Source: a virus. Taken from it: 52,064 bases of DNA. Below are positions 42,566 through 50,134 of the stretch, piece by piece; position 1 is the stretch's first letter, and the number at the start of each line of letters is the position of its first letter. The position numbers and the translations under genes were made by a program. The notes under the pieces are model-generated. The model saw only the letters and a list, made by a program, of their open reading frames with translations. It was not told the DNA's origin and made no database searches. The stretch lies in the IMG/VR virus record IMGVR_UViG_3300025543_000039, positions 1-52,064 of that record. One strand, given 5' to 3'.

Positions 42566-42739
42566 TTAGTGGGTATCAAAATATGTTTGGTTGATGATGC
42601 CGTGGGTCACATTGAACTCATTAAGATCAGAGCATGCGTCAAAGAACCCTAACTGGTACTGCGGGGAAGTGTCATGGGTTGTCATGTTGATCACTTCGTT
42701 GAGCCTATCGGCATAGCCCTGCCTGTATGCATCTGTCAT
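42566..42739 (-). CDS. 57-residue protein, unknown function
   Basis: ATG at 42739, just after the upstream stop, with AAGGGGAAAATAAA in front; ends at 42566. Helical start (D-A-Y-R-Q-G-Y-A-D-R-L-N-E-V-I) and a Q-L-G-F-F-D-A-C motif. It fills the gap between 42517 and 42740. Confidence 0.65.
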   Translation of the reverse strand: MTDAYRQGYADRLNEVINMTTHDTSPQYQLGFFDACSDLNEFNVTHGIINQTYFDTH

Positions 42740-42740
42740 T

Positions 42741-43022
42741 TTATTTTCCCCTTAGGAGTCCACTGCATTTAACTAGGTACGAACCGTCATCACGATACTG
42801 CACAATGGCGGGGTAAATTATGGGTAGTGGCTTATCAGTTACCACACTAGCAATCCATGTAATACCATCGGGTATCTCACACCCACCTACAGTACTCAAC
42901 ACGTCTAGGTTGTGCTTGGCAAATAATTCACGCCAATTTGGGTATAAGTTCTCAGGGTCTGCATCGTTACGGCAACCACTGACAGCCCTGCCTATTTCTG
43001 AATTAACTTCTTTTTCGTTCAC
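42741..43022 (-). CDS. Small protein with GTG start, unknown function
   Basis: 93 residues from a GTG at 43022, behind CGGAGAGAGAA. Contains W-R-E-L-F-A-K-H-N-L-D and a beta-rich C-terminus. First gene after the gene-free 43 kb region and after two tandem promoters, so likely expressed very early. Confidence 0.65.
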   Translation of the reverse strand: MNEKEVNSEIGRAVSGCRNDADPENLYPNWRELFAKHNLDVLSTVGGCEIPDGITWIASVVTDKPLPIIYPAIVQYRDDGSYLVKCSGLLRGK

Positions 43023-43037
43023 TTCTCTCTCCGTTTC

Positions 43038-43051
43038 CTAACAAATGTTAG
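43038..43051. promoter_or_regulatory. Operator-like site
   Basis: CTAACAAATGTTAG, 15 nt before the GTG start at 43022 and 48 bp downstream of the -10 at 43099. Confidence 0.75.
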
Positions 43052-43098
43052 TTTTTGTTTAACTACAGGTATGTTTTTTATTTCTCTACTATACTTAT

Positions 43099-43127
43099 AT
43101 TGTACCACATTGTTATACATATGTCAA
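43099..43127 (-). promoter_or_regulatory. Sigma70-type promoter (leftward), proximal of a tandem pair
   Basis: -35 TTGACA (43127-43122), 17-bp spacer, -10 TACAAT (43104-43099). The spacer has ATAACAATG followed by TGG, as in the 40.2 kb promoter. Confidence 0.88.
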
Positions 43128-43199
43128 GTCTAGAGCTTGAATTTGGGTGGTTTGTATTGTTATGCTTTTAATACTTGATTTGTAATGTTATGTAATTTC

Positions 43200-43213
43200 C
43201 TAACATTTGTTAG
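43200..43213. promoter_or_regulatory. Operator-like site downstream of the distal promoter
   Basis: CTAACATTTGTTAG, 49 bp beyond the -10 at 43262 and not directly before any gene. Confidence 0.7.
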
Positions 43214-43261
43214 GTTTTTGTATTGTTATGTTTTTTGTTGTTACTACTCTACTATACTTAT

Positions 43262-43290
43262 AGTATACCACAATGTTATGGGTTTGTCAA
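43262..43290 (-). promoter_or_regulatory. Sigma70-type promoter (leftward), distal of a tandem pair
   Basis: -35 TTGACA (43290-43285), 17-bp spacer, -10 TATACT (43267-43262). The spacer contains CATAACATTG then TGG. Downstream bases ATAAGTATAGTAGAG are the same as at 40.2 and 43.1 kb. Confidence 0.88.
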
Positions 43291-43704
43291 GTCCAGAGCT
43301 CGATTTGTAATGTTATGTTTTTGAGCACCGGTAATGTTATGTTTTAAGCAAAGTTGTAATGTTATGTAAATGGGGTAATGTTATGAAAAAGGGGGGTATT
43401 GTTATGTTTTTAAAAAATTACATAACAATACAAGTGCCGCATAAACAAAGGCTGAAAAGCATAACAATAGGGTATTGTTATATTGTTATAGAAAAATAGA
43501 AAGAGTGATAACTTTATAAGTTTATTTGTATTGTTATGTGATTTGCTTTTCTCTTGCATGATGCTTCTTTTGCTCTCTGGAAAAGGCATGCACTACTCCC
43601 AAAACACATAACAATATAACATTACTTATTTATCAAGGACTTACAAGAAAAAAAACATAACAATACACATAACAAAGCGAAATTACATAACATTAGGTAA
43701 AAAC

Positions 43705-43718
43705 CTAACATTTGTTAG
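43705..43718. promoter_or_regulatory. Operator-like site inside the iteron region
   Basis: CTAACATTTGTTAG, located among the TGTTATG repeats with no start codon nearby. Confidence 0.65.
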
Positions 43719-43812
43719 TTATCTGTACTACAATGTTATGTACTACAATGTTATGTTTACGCTCTCGCTCTCGCTTGCACCTGTTCGCTTACGCTTGCGC
43801 TTGCGCTCAGGA

Positions 43813-43956
43813 ACTATCACTACAAAACTATCACAAGAACTATCACCCTATAACTATCATAATAAATACAACCACAAAAAATATAACTATCACTACATAA
43901 CTATCACTACATAACTATCACTACAACTACAAAAAACTATCATTATGGAACTGTCA
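43813..43956 (+). repeat. ACTATCA iteron array
   Basis: Eight exact ACTATCA copies start at 43813, 43827, 43839, 43853, 43886, 43900, 43914 and 43936, with an ACTGTCA variant at 43950. Five of the gaps are exactly 14 bp (six counting the variant). All face the same way. Confidence 0.85.
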
Positions 43957-43997
43957 CGAAAAGTAAATTTTTGTAAACAAAAAATAAAAATAAAAAG

Positions 43998-44039
43998 AAA
44001 AGCGAAAAGCGAAAAGCGAAAAGCGAAAAGCGAAAAGCG
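43998..44039 (+). repeat. Six tandem AAAAGCG heptamers
   Basis: An exact 42-bp tandem array directly after an A-rich stretch and directly before the terminator at 44051-44070. Confidence 0.9.
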
Positions 44040-44049
44040 GAGGCTAAAA

Positions 44050-44070
44050 TAAACCCGCCGTAGCGGGTTT
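44050..44070 (-). terminator. Hairpin terminator for the two genes at 44.1-44.8 kb
   Basis: A perfect 8-bp stem AAACCCGC/GCGGGTTT around a 4-nt loop (44070-44051), followed on the - strand by ATTTTAG. It lies 8 nt after the stop of the 66-residue gene. The T-run is short, so strength is moderate; it would stop leftward transcription from entering the iteron region. Confidence 0.65.
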
Positions 44071-44078
44071 AAAAGGGT

Positions 44079-44279
44079 TTAAGGGTTGATAAGTTTATTT
44101 TGAACTTCTAAAGCCTCGGACATATTGTGGCATGAGTGACGACTGGGGAAAACTTGGTATCGTGATGCAAGGTTATTTAAATCGACGTCGGTTAATATTG
44201 AACCCTTAACGTGCAGAACCACATTGCTACCGAACTGTTTAACGTCTTTTAACATTACTGATAAGGTTGAGTAAGGCAT
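44079..44279 (-). CDS. Small protein, unknown function
   Basis: 66 residues with AAAGGAATATT before the ATG. N-terminal beta/alpha part with L-H-V-K-G-S-I-L-T-D-V-D-L-N-N-L-A. Separated from the next gene by a GC-rich 43-nt spacer carrying a GCGGG/CCCGC hairpin (44300-44312). Confidence 0.6.
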   Translation of the reverse strand: MPYSTLSVMLKDVKQFGSNVVLHVKGSILTDVDLNNLASRYQVFPSRHSCHNMSEALEVQNKLINP

Positions 44280-44322
44280 AATATTCCTTTGGGTTTGGAG
44301 CGGGTTTCCCCGCCCCTTTGGG

Positions 44323-44826
44323 TTAGTTTTTCAGCATAGAGGCATCACCACCCATGCCTTCGTATGCTTCAATTAGTAAAGCCTTAACTTTGTTTGATTT
44401 CTCAGCAGAGCCATCTAACTGGTCATGAGCCAAGATACGGTTTAAGATTGTAGCCAAGTCCTTGAAGGTTAACGAGTCAACATCAAGGGCAGTTTTAGCA
44501 CGATTCCCCGCAGTTATATAGCCGCTGGCTTCCTTCACTCTCTGCCAGTAAACGTCAACCGTACCCTTCTCAAACCCCGCCTCAGCCATTGACTTAGCGA
44601 ATAGAGCACGTTCAGCCTTAACGCCTACCTTATCCTTACCCTTCAAATCAAACCAAGCCACCACACGTTCGCCAACCGCATCTACCTGATCAAACATGTT
44701 GCACATTGACCGAGCATAAGCCAGAACCAAATCGCCAGTTTTAGCGACACCGTTAACCAGACCTTCCCGAGACATAGCCAAATCTTCTGAGGCATCGTCG
44801 AACTGTTGAGTAGATGTTACTTGCAT
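44323..44826 (-). CDS. Early protein of unknown function, possible DNA-transaction role
   Basis: 167 residues, helical, start behind AAGAGAGAAAATATC. Contains F-D-L-K-G-K-D-K-V and G-T-V-D-V-Y-W-Q-R-V-K-E-A-S-G-Y. No family function known to me. Its gene is first in the leftward early region, adjacent to the iteron region and flanked by operator-like sites, a usual place for an initiator or regulator, but that is positional inference only. Confidence 0.65.
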   Translation of the reverse strand: MQVTSTQQFDDASEDLAMSREGLVNGVAKTGDLVLAYARSMCNMFDQVDAVGERVVAWFDLKGKDKVGVKAERALFAKSMAEAGFEKGTVDVYWQRVKEASGYITAGNRAKTALDVDSLTFKDLATILNRILAHDQLDGSAEKSNKVKALLIEAYEGMGGDASMLKN

Positions 44827-44850
44827 GATATTTTCTCTCTTAAGTGAAAC

Positions 44851-44864
44851 CTAACAAATGTTAG
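44851..44864. promoter_or_regulatory. Operator-like site
   Basis: CTAACAAATGTTAG, 24 nt upstream of the start at 44826 and 44 bp after the -10 at 44908. Confidence 0.75.
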
Positions 44865-44907
44865 GTATTGGATTTAACTACTATTTAACTTCTTGTCTTA
44901 CACCTAT

Positions 44908-44913
44908 ATTATA
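44908..44913 (-). promoter_or_regulatory. Promoter -10 element without a clear -35 (leftward)
   Basis: TATAAT preceded by TGTGG and followed by ATAGGTGTAAGA, resembling the three strong promoters, but the hexamer 17 bp upstream is not TTGACA-like. Operator-like sites lie on both sides, so activation by a protein is plausible. Confidence 0.55.
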
Positions 44914-44959
44914 CCACAAAATAGGGTTAAAACGACATACAATGTAAACAATAAATAAA

Positions 44960-44973
44960 CTAACAATTGTTAG
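44960..44973. promoter_or_regulatory. Operator-like site, fully palindromic version
   Basis: CTAACAATTGTTAG, the only one of the set with a symmetric AATT centre. It lies about 47 bp upstream of the -10 at 44908. Confidence 0.65.
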
Positions 44974-44978
44974 ATTCT

Positions 44979-45040
44979 AAAAAAAATTTTCGAAAAGCCT
45001 GGCAAAACGCTTTAAAGCAAAAAAAATTTTCGAAAAGCCT
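44979..45040 (+). repeat. 22-bp direct repeat before the terminase genes
   Basis: An A8-TTTTCGAAAA-GCCT unit occurs at 44979-45000 and 45019-45040, exactly 40 bp apart, each with the palindrome TTTTCGAAAA. The rest of the 433-bp gap (44865-45297) has C-rich tracts near 45051-45064 and 45146-45160 and no gene. The position just before the small terminase gene fits a packaging site, but also a regulatory site. Confidence 0.7.
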
Positions 45041-45297
45041 ACAGATTAGACCCCCACCACCCCAAAATAGAAAGTAGGAGTCCCACTACCTATTACTCTA
45101 TGATTTGCACGTTATATCACTCACATTTCAAAATAGACCCCCCCTACCCCCTAAGTATTTTTTAACCTACTTCATGCCTTGCATATATAGAAACACCCCC
45201 CGTCACTTGTTTTGGGTCCTATCAGGTGCGTGTATAGTATTTTTTATAATTTAATGTATACTTACGCCATCGGAGCCACAAAACGCACTGAACACTT

Positions 45298-45888
45298 ATG
45301 CCTGCTATTAACGTAGAACCTACAAGCGACCACCAGATTCCCTACGACATTGCTGACGAAAAACCAGCTACGTTTAAGGATGAACTGACGGTTACTGCTA
45401 ATACAGTAGACTTGTTAGAAGGTCTTGGTATGCAGGTAGAGGCAACTCCAGAAGATGTGGAAAAAACAAAAAGATTAGTTAGCTCCGCAATATCTGGGCA
45501 GAAAGCCTCCACGTTCCAACAACCCACTGCAGCATTTGCAGCTAGGGAATTCCTTAAAGCCTACGGTAACCAGTTAGCCCTTGACGTGCATGAAGTGCGT
45601 TCAGCTATGACTGCTAAGCTTATGGAGATTGCTAACTGCGGCGACCCAAAGTTTGAGTTACGTGCGTTAGAGTTGTTAGGCAAACATAGCGACATTGGGC
45701 TGTTCACAGAGCGTAGTGAGATCACGGTTAACTATAAGACTAGTGGTGATTTAGAGAATGCCATTAAAGATAGGGTTAAGAGATTGCTCAATGCTGATGT
45801 AGTTGATGTAACTCCGTTGGGCGATGACTTAGATGCAGAGCTTGGGGTAGTTGACTTAGGTGAGCTTACACAGGTGCAGCCCGAATGA
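45298..45888 (+). CDS. Terminase small subunit (probable)
   Basis: 196 residues. Central helices (A-A-R-E-F-L-K-A-Y-G-N-Q-L, V-R-S-A-M-T-A-K-L, L-R-A-L-E-L-L-G-K-H) and an acidic tail; the assignment rests mainly on the position directly before the large subunit, with a 4-nt overlap. The ATG has no strong ribosome site; none better is seen. It would bind the packaging site, perhaps the repeats at 44979-45040. First gene of the rightward late operon; no convincing consensus promoter precedes it. Confidence 0.7.
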   Translation: MPAINVEPTSDHQIPYDIADEKPATFKDELTVTANTVDLLEGLGMQVEATPEDVEKTKRLVSSAISGQKASTFQQPTAAFAAREFLKAYGNQLALDVHEVRSAMTAKLMEIANCGDPKFELRALELLGKHSDIGLFTERSEITVNYKTSGDLENAIKDRVKRLLNADVVDVTPLGDDLDAELGVVDLGELTQVQPE

Positions 45889-47423
45889 TGGAGCCGGGTA
45901 AAAGTTTGTTGGAGCAAGTGTCACTCAGTGACATACCCTCTATATTAGCGAAGCTCTCGGAGAGCGAACAACATCAGTTATTGGTCGAGTTAGAACGTCT
46001 GCAGGAGCTCAAAGATAAAGAGTTAGCGCAGGAGAGGTTTATACCGTTTGTAGAGAAGGTATGGCCTTCGTTTATACCGGGCAGGCATCACGCGAAAATG
46101 GCAGCTGCGTTTGAAGAAGTTGCTAATGGTACGTGCAAACGCCTGATAATTAACATGCCACCACGTCATACGAAGAGTGAGTTTGCCTCATACCTGTTAC
46201 CTGCTTGGTTTTTAGGTAAGTTTCCCAACAAAAAGATTATTGAAACAGCCCACACAGCGGAGTTAGCGGTGGGGTTTGGTCGTAAAGTACGTAACTTAGT
46301 AGATTCTGAAGCATATAAAGCCATATTTCCCAACGTAGGACTACAGTCAGACAGTAAAGCGGCGGGTAGATGGGCGACTAACCACGGCGGTGACTATTTT
46401 GCTATTGGTGTAGGCGGTGCGGTTACTGGTAAAGGTGCAGATATCCTGATTATTGACGACCCACACTCAGAACAAGAGGCTACCATAGCTCAAACTAACC
46501 CTGAGGTGTACGATAAAACGTACGAGTGGTATACGTCGGGTCCTCGTCAGCGACTACAGCCGGGTGGGGCTATAGTTATTGTTATGACAAGATGGTCCAA
46601 AAAGGACCTAACTGGGCAGGTATTGAAATCTGCATCCGCAAGGGATGGGGAAGAGTGGAAGGTTATTGAATTTCCAGCAATTTTACCCTCGGGCAACCCA
46701 CTATGGCCCGAATTTTGGCCCCTATCACAGTTAGAAGCGTTAAAAAACGAACTTCCAGTAGGTAAGTGGCAGGCTCAGTACCAACAGCAACCCACATCTG
46801 ACGTAAATGCTATTATTAAGCGCGAATGGTGGCAGTTCTGGGATGAGGATGAGCCCCCACGTTGTGATTTTATCATTCAAAGCTGGGATACGGCATTTTT
46901 AAAAACACAGCGTAGCGATTATTCCGCATGCACAACATGGGGTGTGTTCTATAAAGAAGATGATACGGGTATACCACAAGCTAACATAATCTTGCTAAAC
47001 AGTTTAAAGAAGCGCATGGAGTTTCCCGAGCTTAAGCAAAGAGCGTTTGAAGAGTGGAAGGAATGGGAACCAGATTCGTTGATTGTGGAGGCTAAAGCCT
47101 CAGGTACTCCGTTGTTATTTGAACTTCGAGCGATGGGTATACCAGTGCAGGAGTATACACCGAGTAAAGGTAACGATAAAATAGCTAGGCTTAACGCGGT
47201 ATCTGATTTATTTGCGTCAGGAAGGGTATGGGTTCCGGGTACACGTTGGGCAGATGAGTTGGTGGAAGAGGTAGCGTCATTTCCTTCTGGCGAACATGAT
47301 GACTTGGTTGATTCTACAACACAAGCGTTACTGCGATTTCGCAGGGGTGGGTTCATACGGTTAGCTAGCGATGAACCAGAAGACATTAAAGAATTTCGTC
47401 GCAGAAAATCTGCGTACTACTAA
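45885..47423 (+). CDS. Terminase large subunit
   Basis: 512 residues. ATPase: Walker A-like M-P-P-R-H-T-K-S-E (91-99) and Walker B I-L-I-I-D-D-P (187-193). RNase H-like nuclease: S-W-D-T-A (Asp335), V-E-A-K (Glu402) and H-D-D-L-V-D-S (471-477). It translocates and cuts DNA during head filling, docking on the portal encoded next. Two ATGs are adjacent (45885, 45888); either could start it. Confidence 0.95.
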   Translation: MMEPGKSLLEQVSLSDIPSILAKLSESEQHQLLVELERLQELKDKELAQERFIPFVEKVWPSFIPGRHHAKMAAAFEEVANGTCKRLIINMPPRHTKSEFASYLLPAWFLGKFPNKKIIETAHTAELAVGFGRKVRNLVDSEAYKAIFPNVGLQSDSKAAGRWATNHGGDYFAIGVGGAVTGKGADILIIDDPHSEQEATIAQTNPEVYDKTYEWYTSGPRQRLQPGGAIVIVMTRWSKKDLTGQVLKSASARDGEEWKVIEFPAILPSGNPLWPEFWPLSQLEALKNELPVGKWQAQYQQQPTSDVNAIIKREWWQFWDEDEPPRCDFIIQSWDTAFLKTQRSDYSACTTWGVFYKEDDTGIPQANIILLNSLKKRMEFPELKQRAFEEWKEWEPDSLIVEAKASGTPLLFELRAMGIPVQEYTPSKGNDKIARLNAVSDLFASGRVWVPGTRWADELVEEVASFPSGEHDDLVDSTTQALLRFRRGGFIRLASDEPEDIKEFRRRKSAYY

Positions 47424-47432
47424 GGATATATT

Positions 47433-49946
47433 ATGGCTATTGATAAAAGTTTATACGCTGCCCCCCAAGGATTAGATGCACTTGAGGAAATGAACCAAGG
47501 ACCTGAGCTTGAAATTGAGATTGAAGACCCGGAGTCAGTAACAATAGGGCTAGATGGCGAACCCATCCTAGAGTTCACTGCTGAAGAGGCAGATGACGAG
47601 TTTAATATTAATTTAGCAGAAGAGATAGATGACTCGGTACTTCAGAGCCTTGCTAATGATTTGATTGGTGACTATGATGACGACGTAGCGTCTAGGCGTG
47701 ATTGGATGCAGACATACGTAGATGGGCTTGAGCTCTTAGGCTTAAAAATAGAAGAGCGTACGGAGCCTTGGCCCGGAGCATGCGGTGTATACCACCCGTT
47801 GTTATCTGAAGCGCTTGTGAAGTTCCAAGCAGAAACAATGATGTCTACGTTCCCAGCTGCAGGACCTGTTAAGACACAGATTATAGGTAAAGAAACACCC
47901 GCGAAAAAAGAAGCTGCTGTACGTGTTCAGGAAGATATGAACTACCAGCTTATGGATGTGATGAATGAATACCGTCCAGAGCATGAGCGTATGTTGTGGG
48001 GCTTGGGTCTCTCAGGTAATGCGTTTAAGAAAGTTTATTACGATCCCTCATTAGAGCGGCAAGTATCGTTGTTTGTACCAGCAGAAGATATTGTTGTGCC
48101 TTACGGTGCGTCAAATATTGAGACAGCGGAACGTGTTACGCACGTTATGAGAAAAACCGAGAATGAGCTTCGTAAGTTACAGGTCGGTGGGTTTTACAGA
48201 GATGTAGATCTTGGGGAACCAAACAACACCCTTGACGAAGTAGAGAAGAAGATAGCTGAGCAGATGGGTTTTAGAGCCAATACTGACGCTCGTTACAAAA
48301 TACTCGAGATGCAGGTCAACCTAGACCTAGTAGGGTATGAGCATGAAGAAGACGGCGAACCCACAGGTATAGCGTTACCTTACATCGTTACTATAGAACA
48401 GGGTAGCAACACTGTATTAGCTATTCGTCGTAATTGGGAACCCGATGATCGCTCGTATCAGAAAAGACAACACTTAGTTCACTATGGGTACGTTCCGGGG
48501 TTTGGGTTTTATTACTTCGGGCTTATTCACCTTGTAGGCGCATTTGCCAAATCTGGTACGTCTCTTATTCGTCAGCTAGTCGATGCAGGTACGTTGAGCA
48601 ATTTACCCGGCGGCTTTAAGACTAGAGGCATGCGTATTAAAGGAGATGATACTCCTATCTCCCCCGGTGAATGGCGTGATGCAGATGTACCAAGCGGTAC
48701 GATGCGCGATAACCTTTTACCCCTTCCGTACAAAGAGCCTAGCCAAGTATTGTTAGCGCTGATGAATCAGATTGTCGAAGATGGGCGCAGGTTTGCCAAC
48801 ACCGCAGACTTACAGATTAGTGATATGTCGGCTAACTCGCCAGTTGGTACTACGTTAGCTATCCTAGAGCGTACTCTCAAAGTTATGTCAGCTGTACAAG
48901 CTCGAGTGCACTTCGCTATGAAGCGGGAGCTTGGGTTACTTAAAAAGATTATTGCCGACTACACCCCAGAGGATTACAACTACGACCCAGTTGAAGGGGA
49001 TCGTAAAGCTAAAAAATCTGACTATGATAATGTAGATGTAGTGCCAGTCAGCGATCCAAACGCTAGTACTATGGCGCAGAAAATTGTGCAGTACCAAGCA
49101 GTGCTACAGTTAGCGCAGGGCGCACCACAGATGTACAACATGCCTTTGTTACATCGTCAGATGTTAGATGTGTTAGGTATTAAGGATGTACAAAAATTAA
49201 TACCTATGGAAACGGATCAGAAACCAACCGATCCAGTAACCGAGAATCAAAACGTGTTGTCGATGAAGCCAGTCAAGGCGTTCTTATACCAAGACCATAA
49301 GGCTCATTTAACTGTTCATATGTCTGCTATGCAAGACCCCAAAATTGCTCAGATATTAGAAAACAATCCGTTAGCTCCGCAAATTCAAGCTGCGATGATG
49401 AATCATATCAATGAACACGTTGGTATGGAATATCGCAAACAAATGGAAAAACAATTAGGTATGAGCTTGCCATCGCAACAAGATGAGCATGGGGAAGATA
49501 TGCCTATGGACCCAGAAGTTGAAGCACGTCTCTCACCGTTGTTAGCTCAAGCAGCTGAGCAACTACTCCAAATGAGTAAACAAGAGATAGCGCAACAACA
49601 GGCACAACAGCAGGCGGAAGACCCACTTGTTCAAATGCAACAGGCTGAACTACAAATTAAACAGCAAGAACTGCAGATTAAACAGCAGAAACTACAAATT
49701 GAAGCTGCGGATAAAGCAGATAGATCAGCTATAGAACGTGAGCGCATTGACGCCCAGAAAGAAATTGCCGGTTTACAAGCCGGTGTACAGATTAGTAAAA
49801 ACAAACAAGATGTAGATGTTAAGCAGCAAATAGAGGGTCTTAAGGTAGGGGCGGATATATCTAAAAATAAGGCACAACTTATGACACAGATAGCCTCACA
49901 GATAGACCAAAGAAACGCAAACAAACAACCGACAAAAGGTGAATGA
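47433..49946 (+). CDS. Portal protein, P22-like
   Basis: 837 residues, long like P22-type portals. The N-terminus is acidic, followed by E-R-T-E-P-W-P-G-A-C-G-V-Y-H-P-L-L-S-E-A, then a core with L-I-H-L-V-G-A-F-A-K-S-G-T-S-L and Q-I-S-D-M-S-A-N-S-P-V-G-T-T-L-A-I-L-E-R. The C-terminal 130 residues are a Gln-rich coiled coil (Q-I-K-Q-Q-E-L-Q-I-K-Q-Q), like the barrel of P22 gp1. It would form the dodecameric DNA gate. Confidence 0.88.
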   Translation: MAIDKSLYAAPQGLDALEEMNQGPELEIEIEDPESVTIGLDGEPILEFTAEEADDEFNINLAEEIDDSVLQSLANDLIGDYDDDVASRRDWMQTYVDGLELLGLKIEERTEPWPGACGVYHPLLSEALVKFQAETMMSTFPAAGPVKTQIIGKETPAKKEAAVRVQEDMNYQLMDVMNEYRPEHERMLWGLGLSGNAFKKVYYDPSLERQVSLFVPAEDIVVPYGASNIETAERVTHVMRKTENELRKLQVGGFYRDVDLGEPNNTLDEVEKKIAEQMGFRANTDARYKILEMQVNLDLVGYEHEEDGEPTGIALPYIVTIEQGSNTVLAIRRNWEPDDRSYQKRQHLVHYGYVPGFGFYYFGLIHLVGAFAKSGTSLIRQLVDAGTLSNLPGGFKTRGMRIKGDDTPISPGEWRDADVPSGTMRDNLLPLPYKEPSQVLLALMNQIVEDGRRFANTADLQISDMSANSPVGTTLAILERTLKVMSAVQARVHFAMKRELGLLKKIIADYTPEDYNYDPVEGDRKAKKSDYDNVDVVPVSDPNASTMAQKIVQYQAVLQLAQGAPQMYNMPLLHRQMLDVLGIKDVQKLIPMETDQKPTDPVTENQNVLSMKPVKAFLYQDHKAHLTVHMSAMQDPKIAQILENNPLAPQIQAAMMNHINEHVGMEYRKQMEKQLGMSLPSQQDEHGEDMPMDPEVEARLSPLLAQAAEQLLQMSKQEIAQQQAQQQAEDPLVQMQQAELQIKQQELQIKQQKLQIEAADKADRSAIERERIDAQKEIAGLQAGVQISKNKQDVDVKQQIEGLKVGADISKNKAQLMTQIASQIDQRNANKQPTKGE

Positions 49947-50134
49947 TGGATGCTTTTGAATTGTTAGTTAAGCAGCTAGACGAAAAGTTAGAACAACTCG
50001 CGGAGTTCATAAGTTCGGGTCGTCCTGAAACCTTCGAAGAGTACAAAAAACTGTGTGGTGAGATTAGAGGTCTTAACATTGCACGGGGATATACCTTAGA
50101 CCTCAAAACCCGTATGGAGAACTCAGATGAGTGA
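49943..50134 (+). CDS. Small head-region protein, unknown function
   Basis: 63 residues, helical, overlapping the portal stop (ATGA) and the next gene by 8 nt. F-I-S-S-G-R-P-E-T-F-E-E-Y-K and L-D-L-K-T-R-M at the end. Small proteins of this type often sit between portal and scaffold; role unknown. Confidence 0.7.
   Translation: MMDAFELLVKQLDEKLEQLAEFISSGRPETFEEYKKLCGEIRGLNIARGYTLDLKTRMENSDE

Larger units (their letters stand above)
43155..43755. repeat. Dispersed 10-mer repeats WATWGTTATG-type (about 17 exact copies)
   Basis: Copies of TAATGTTATG, TATTGTTATG or CAATGTTATG lie on the + strand at 43155, 43183, 43221, 43271, 43308, 43332, 43357, 43376, 43397, 43529, 43731 and 43746; the reverse form starts at 43421, 43460, 43607, 43656 and 43686. 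A few near copies lack the last base. Direct copies dominate on the left and inverted copies on the right of about 43410. Confidence 0.85.
43130..44050. other. Gene-free region with iteron-like arrays, candidate replication origin
   Basis: No plausible gene in about 1 kb. In order it holds many copies of a TGTTATG-cored 10-mer in both orientations, one promoter, two operator-like sites, a short CGCTTGCG-rich segment, an ACTATCA array, an A-rich stretch (about 43962-44000) and six AAAAGCG heptamers. Iterons beside an A/T-rich stretch are the usual signs of a replication origin. It could also be a partition or regulatory centre. The function is inference. Confidence 0.6.

Noticed and set aside
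43712-43900. 62-codon + strand frame in the iteron region
   Set aside because: It is built from the repeats themselves, has low complexity and no ribosome site.
43813-43956. CRISPR array
   Set aside because: The repeat is only 7 bp and the spacing 14 bp; there are no spacers of usual size and no cas genes.
45233-45250. Late + strand promoter with TATAGT or TATAAT
   Set aside because: The -10-like sequences are present but no acceptable -35 lies 16-18 bp upstream; in an A/T-rich leader this is weak evidence.
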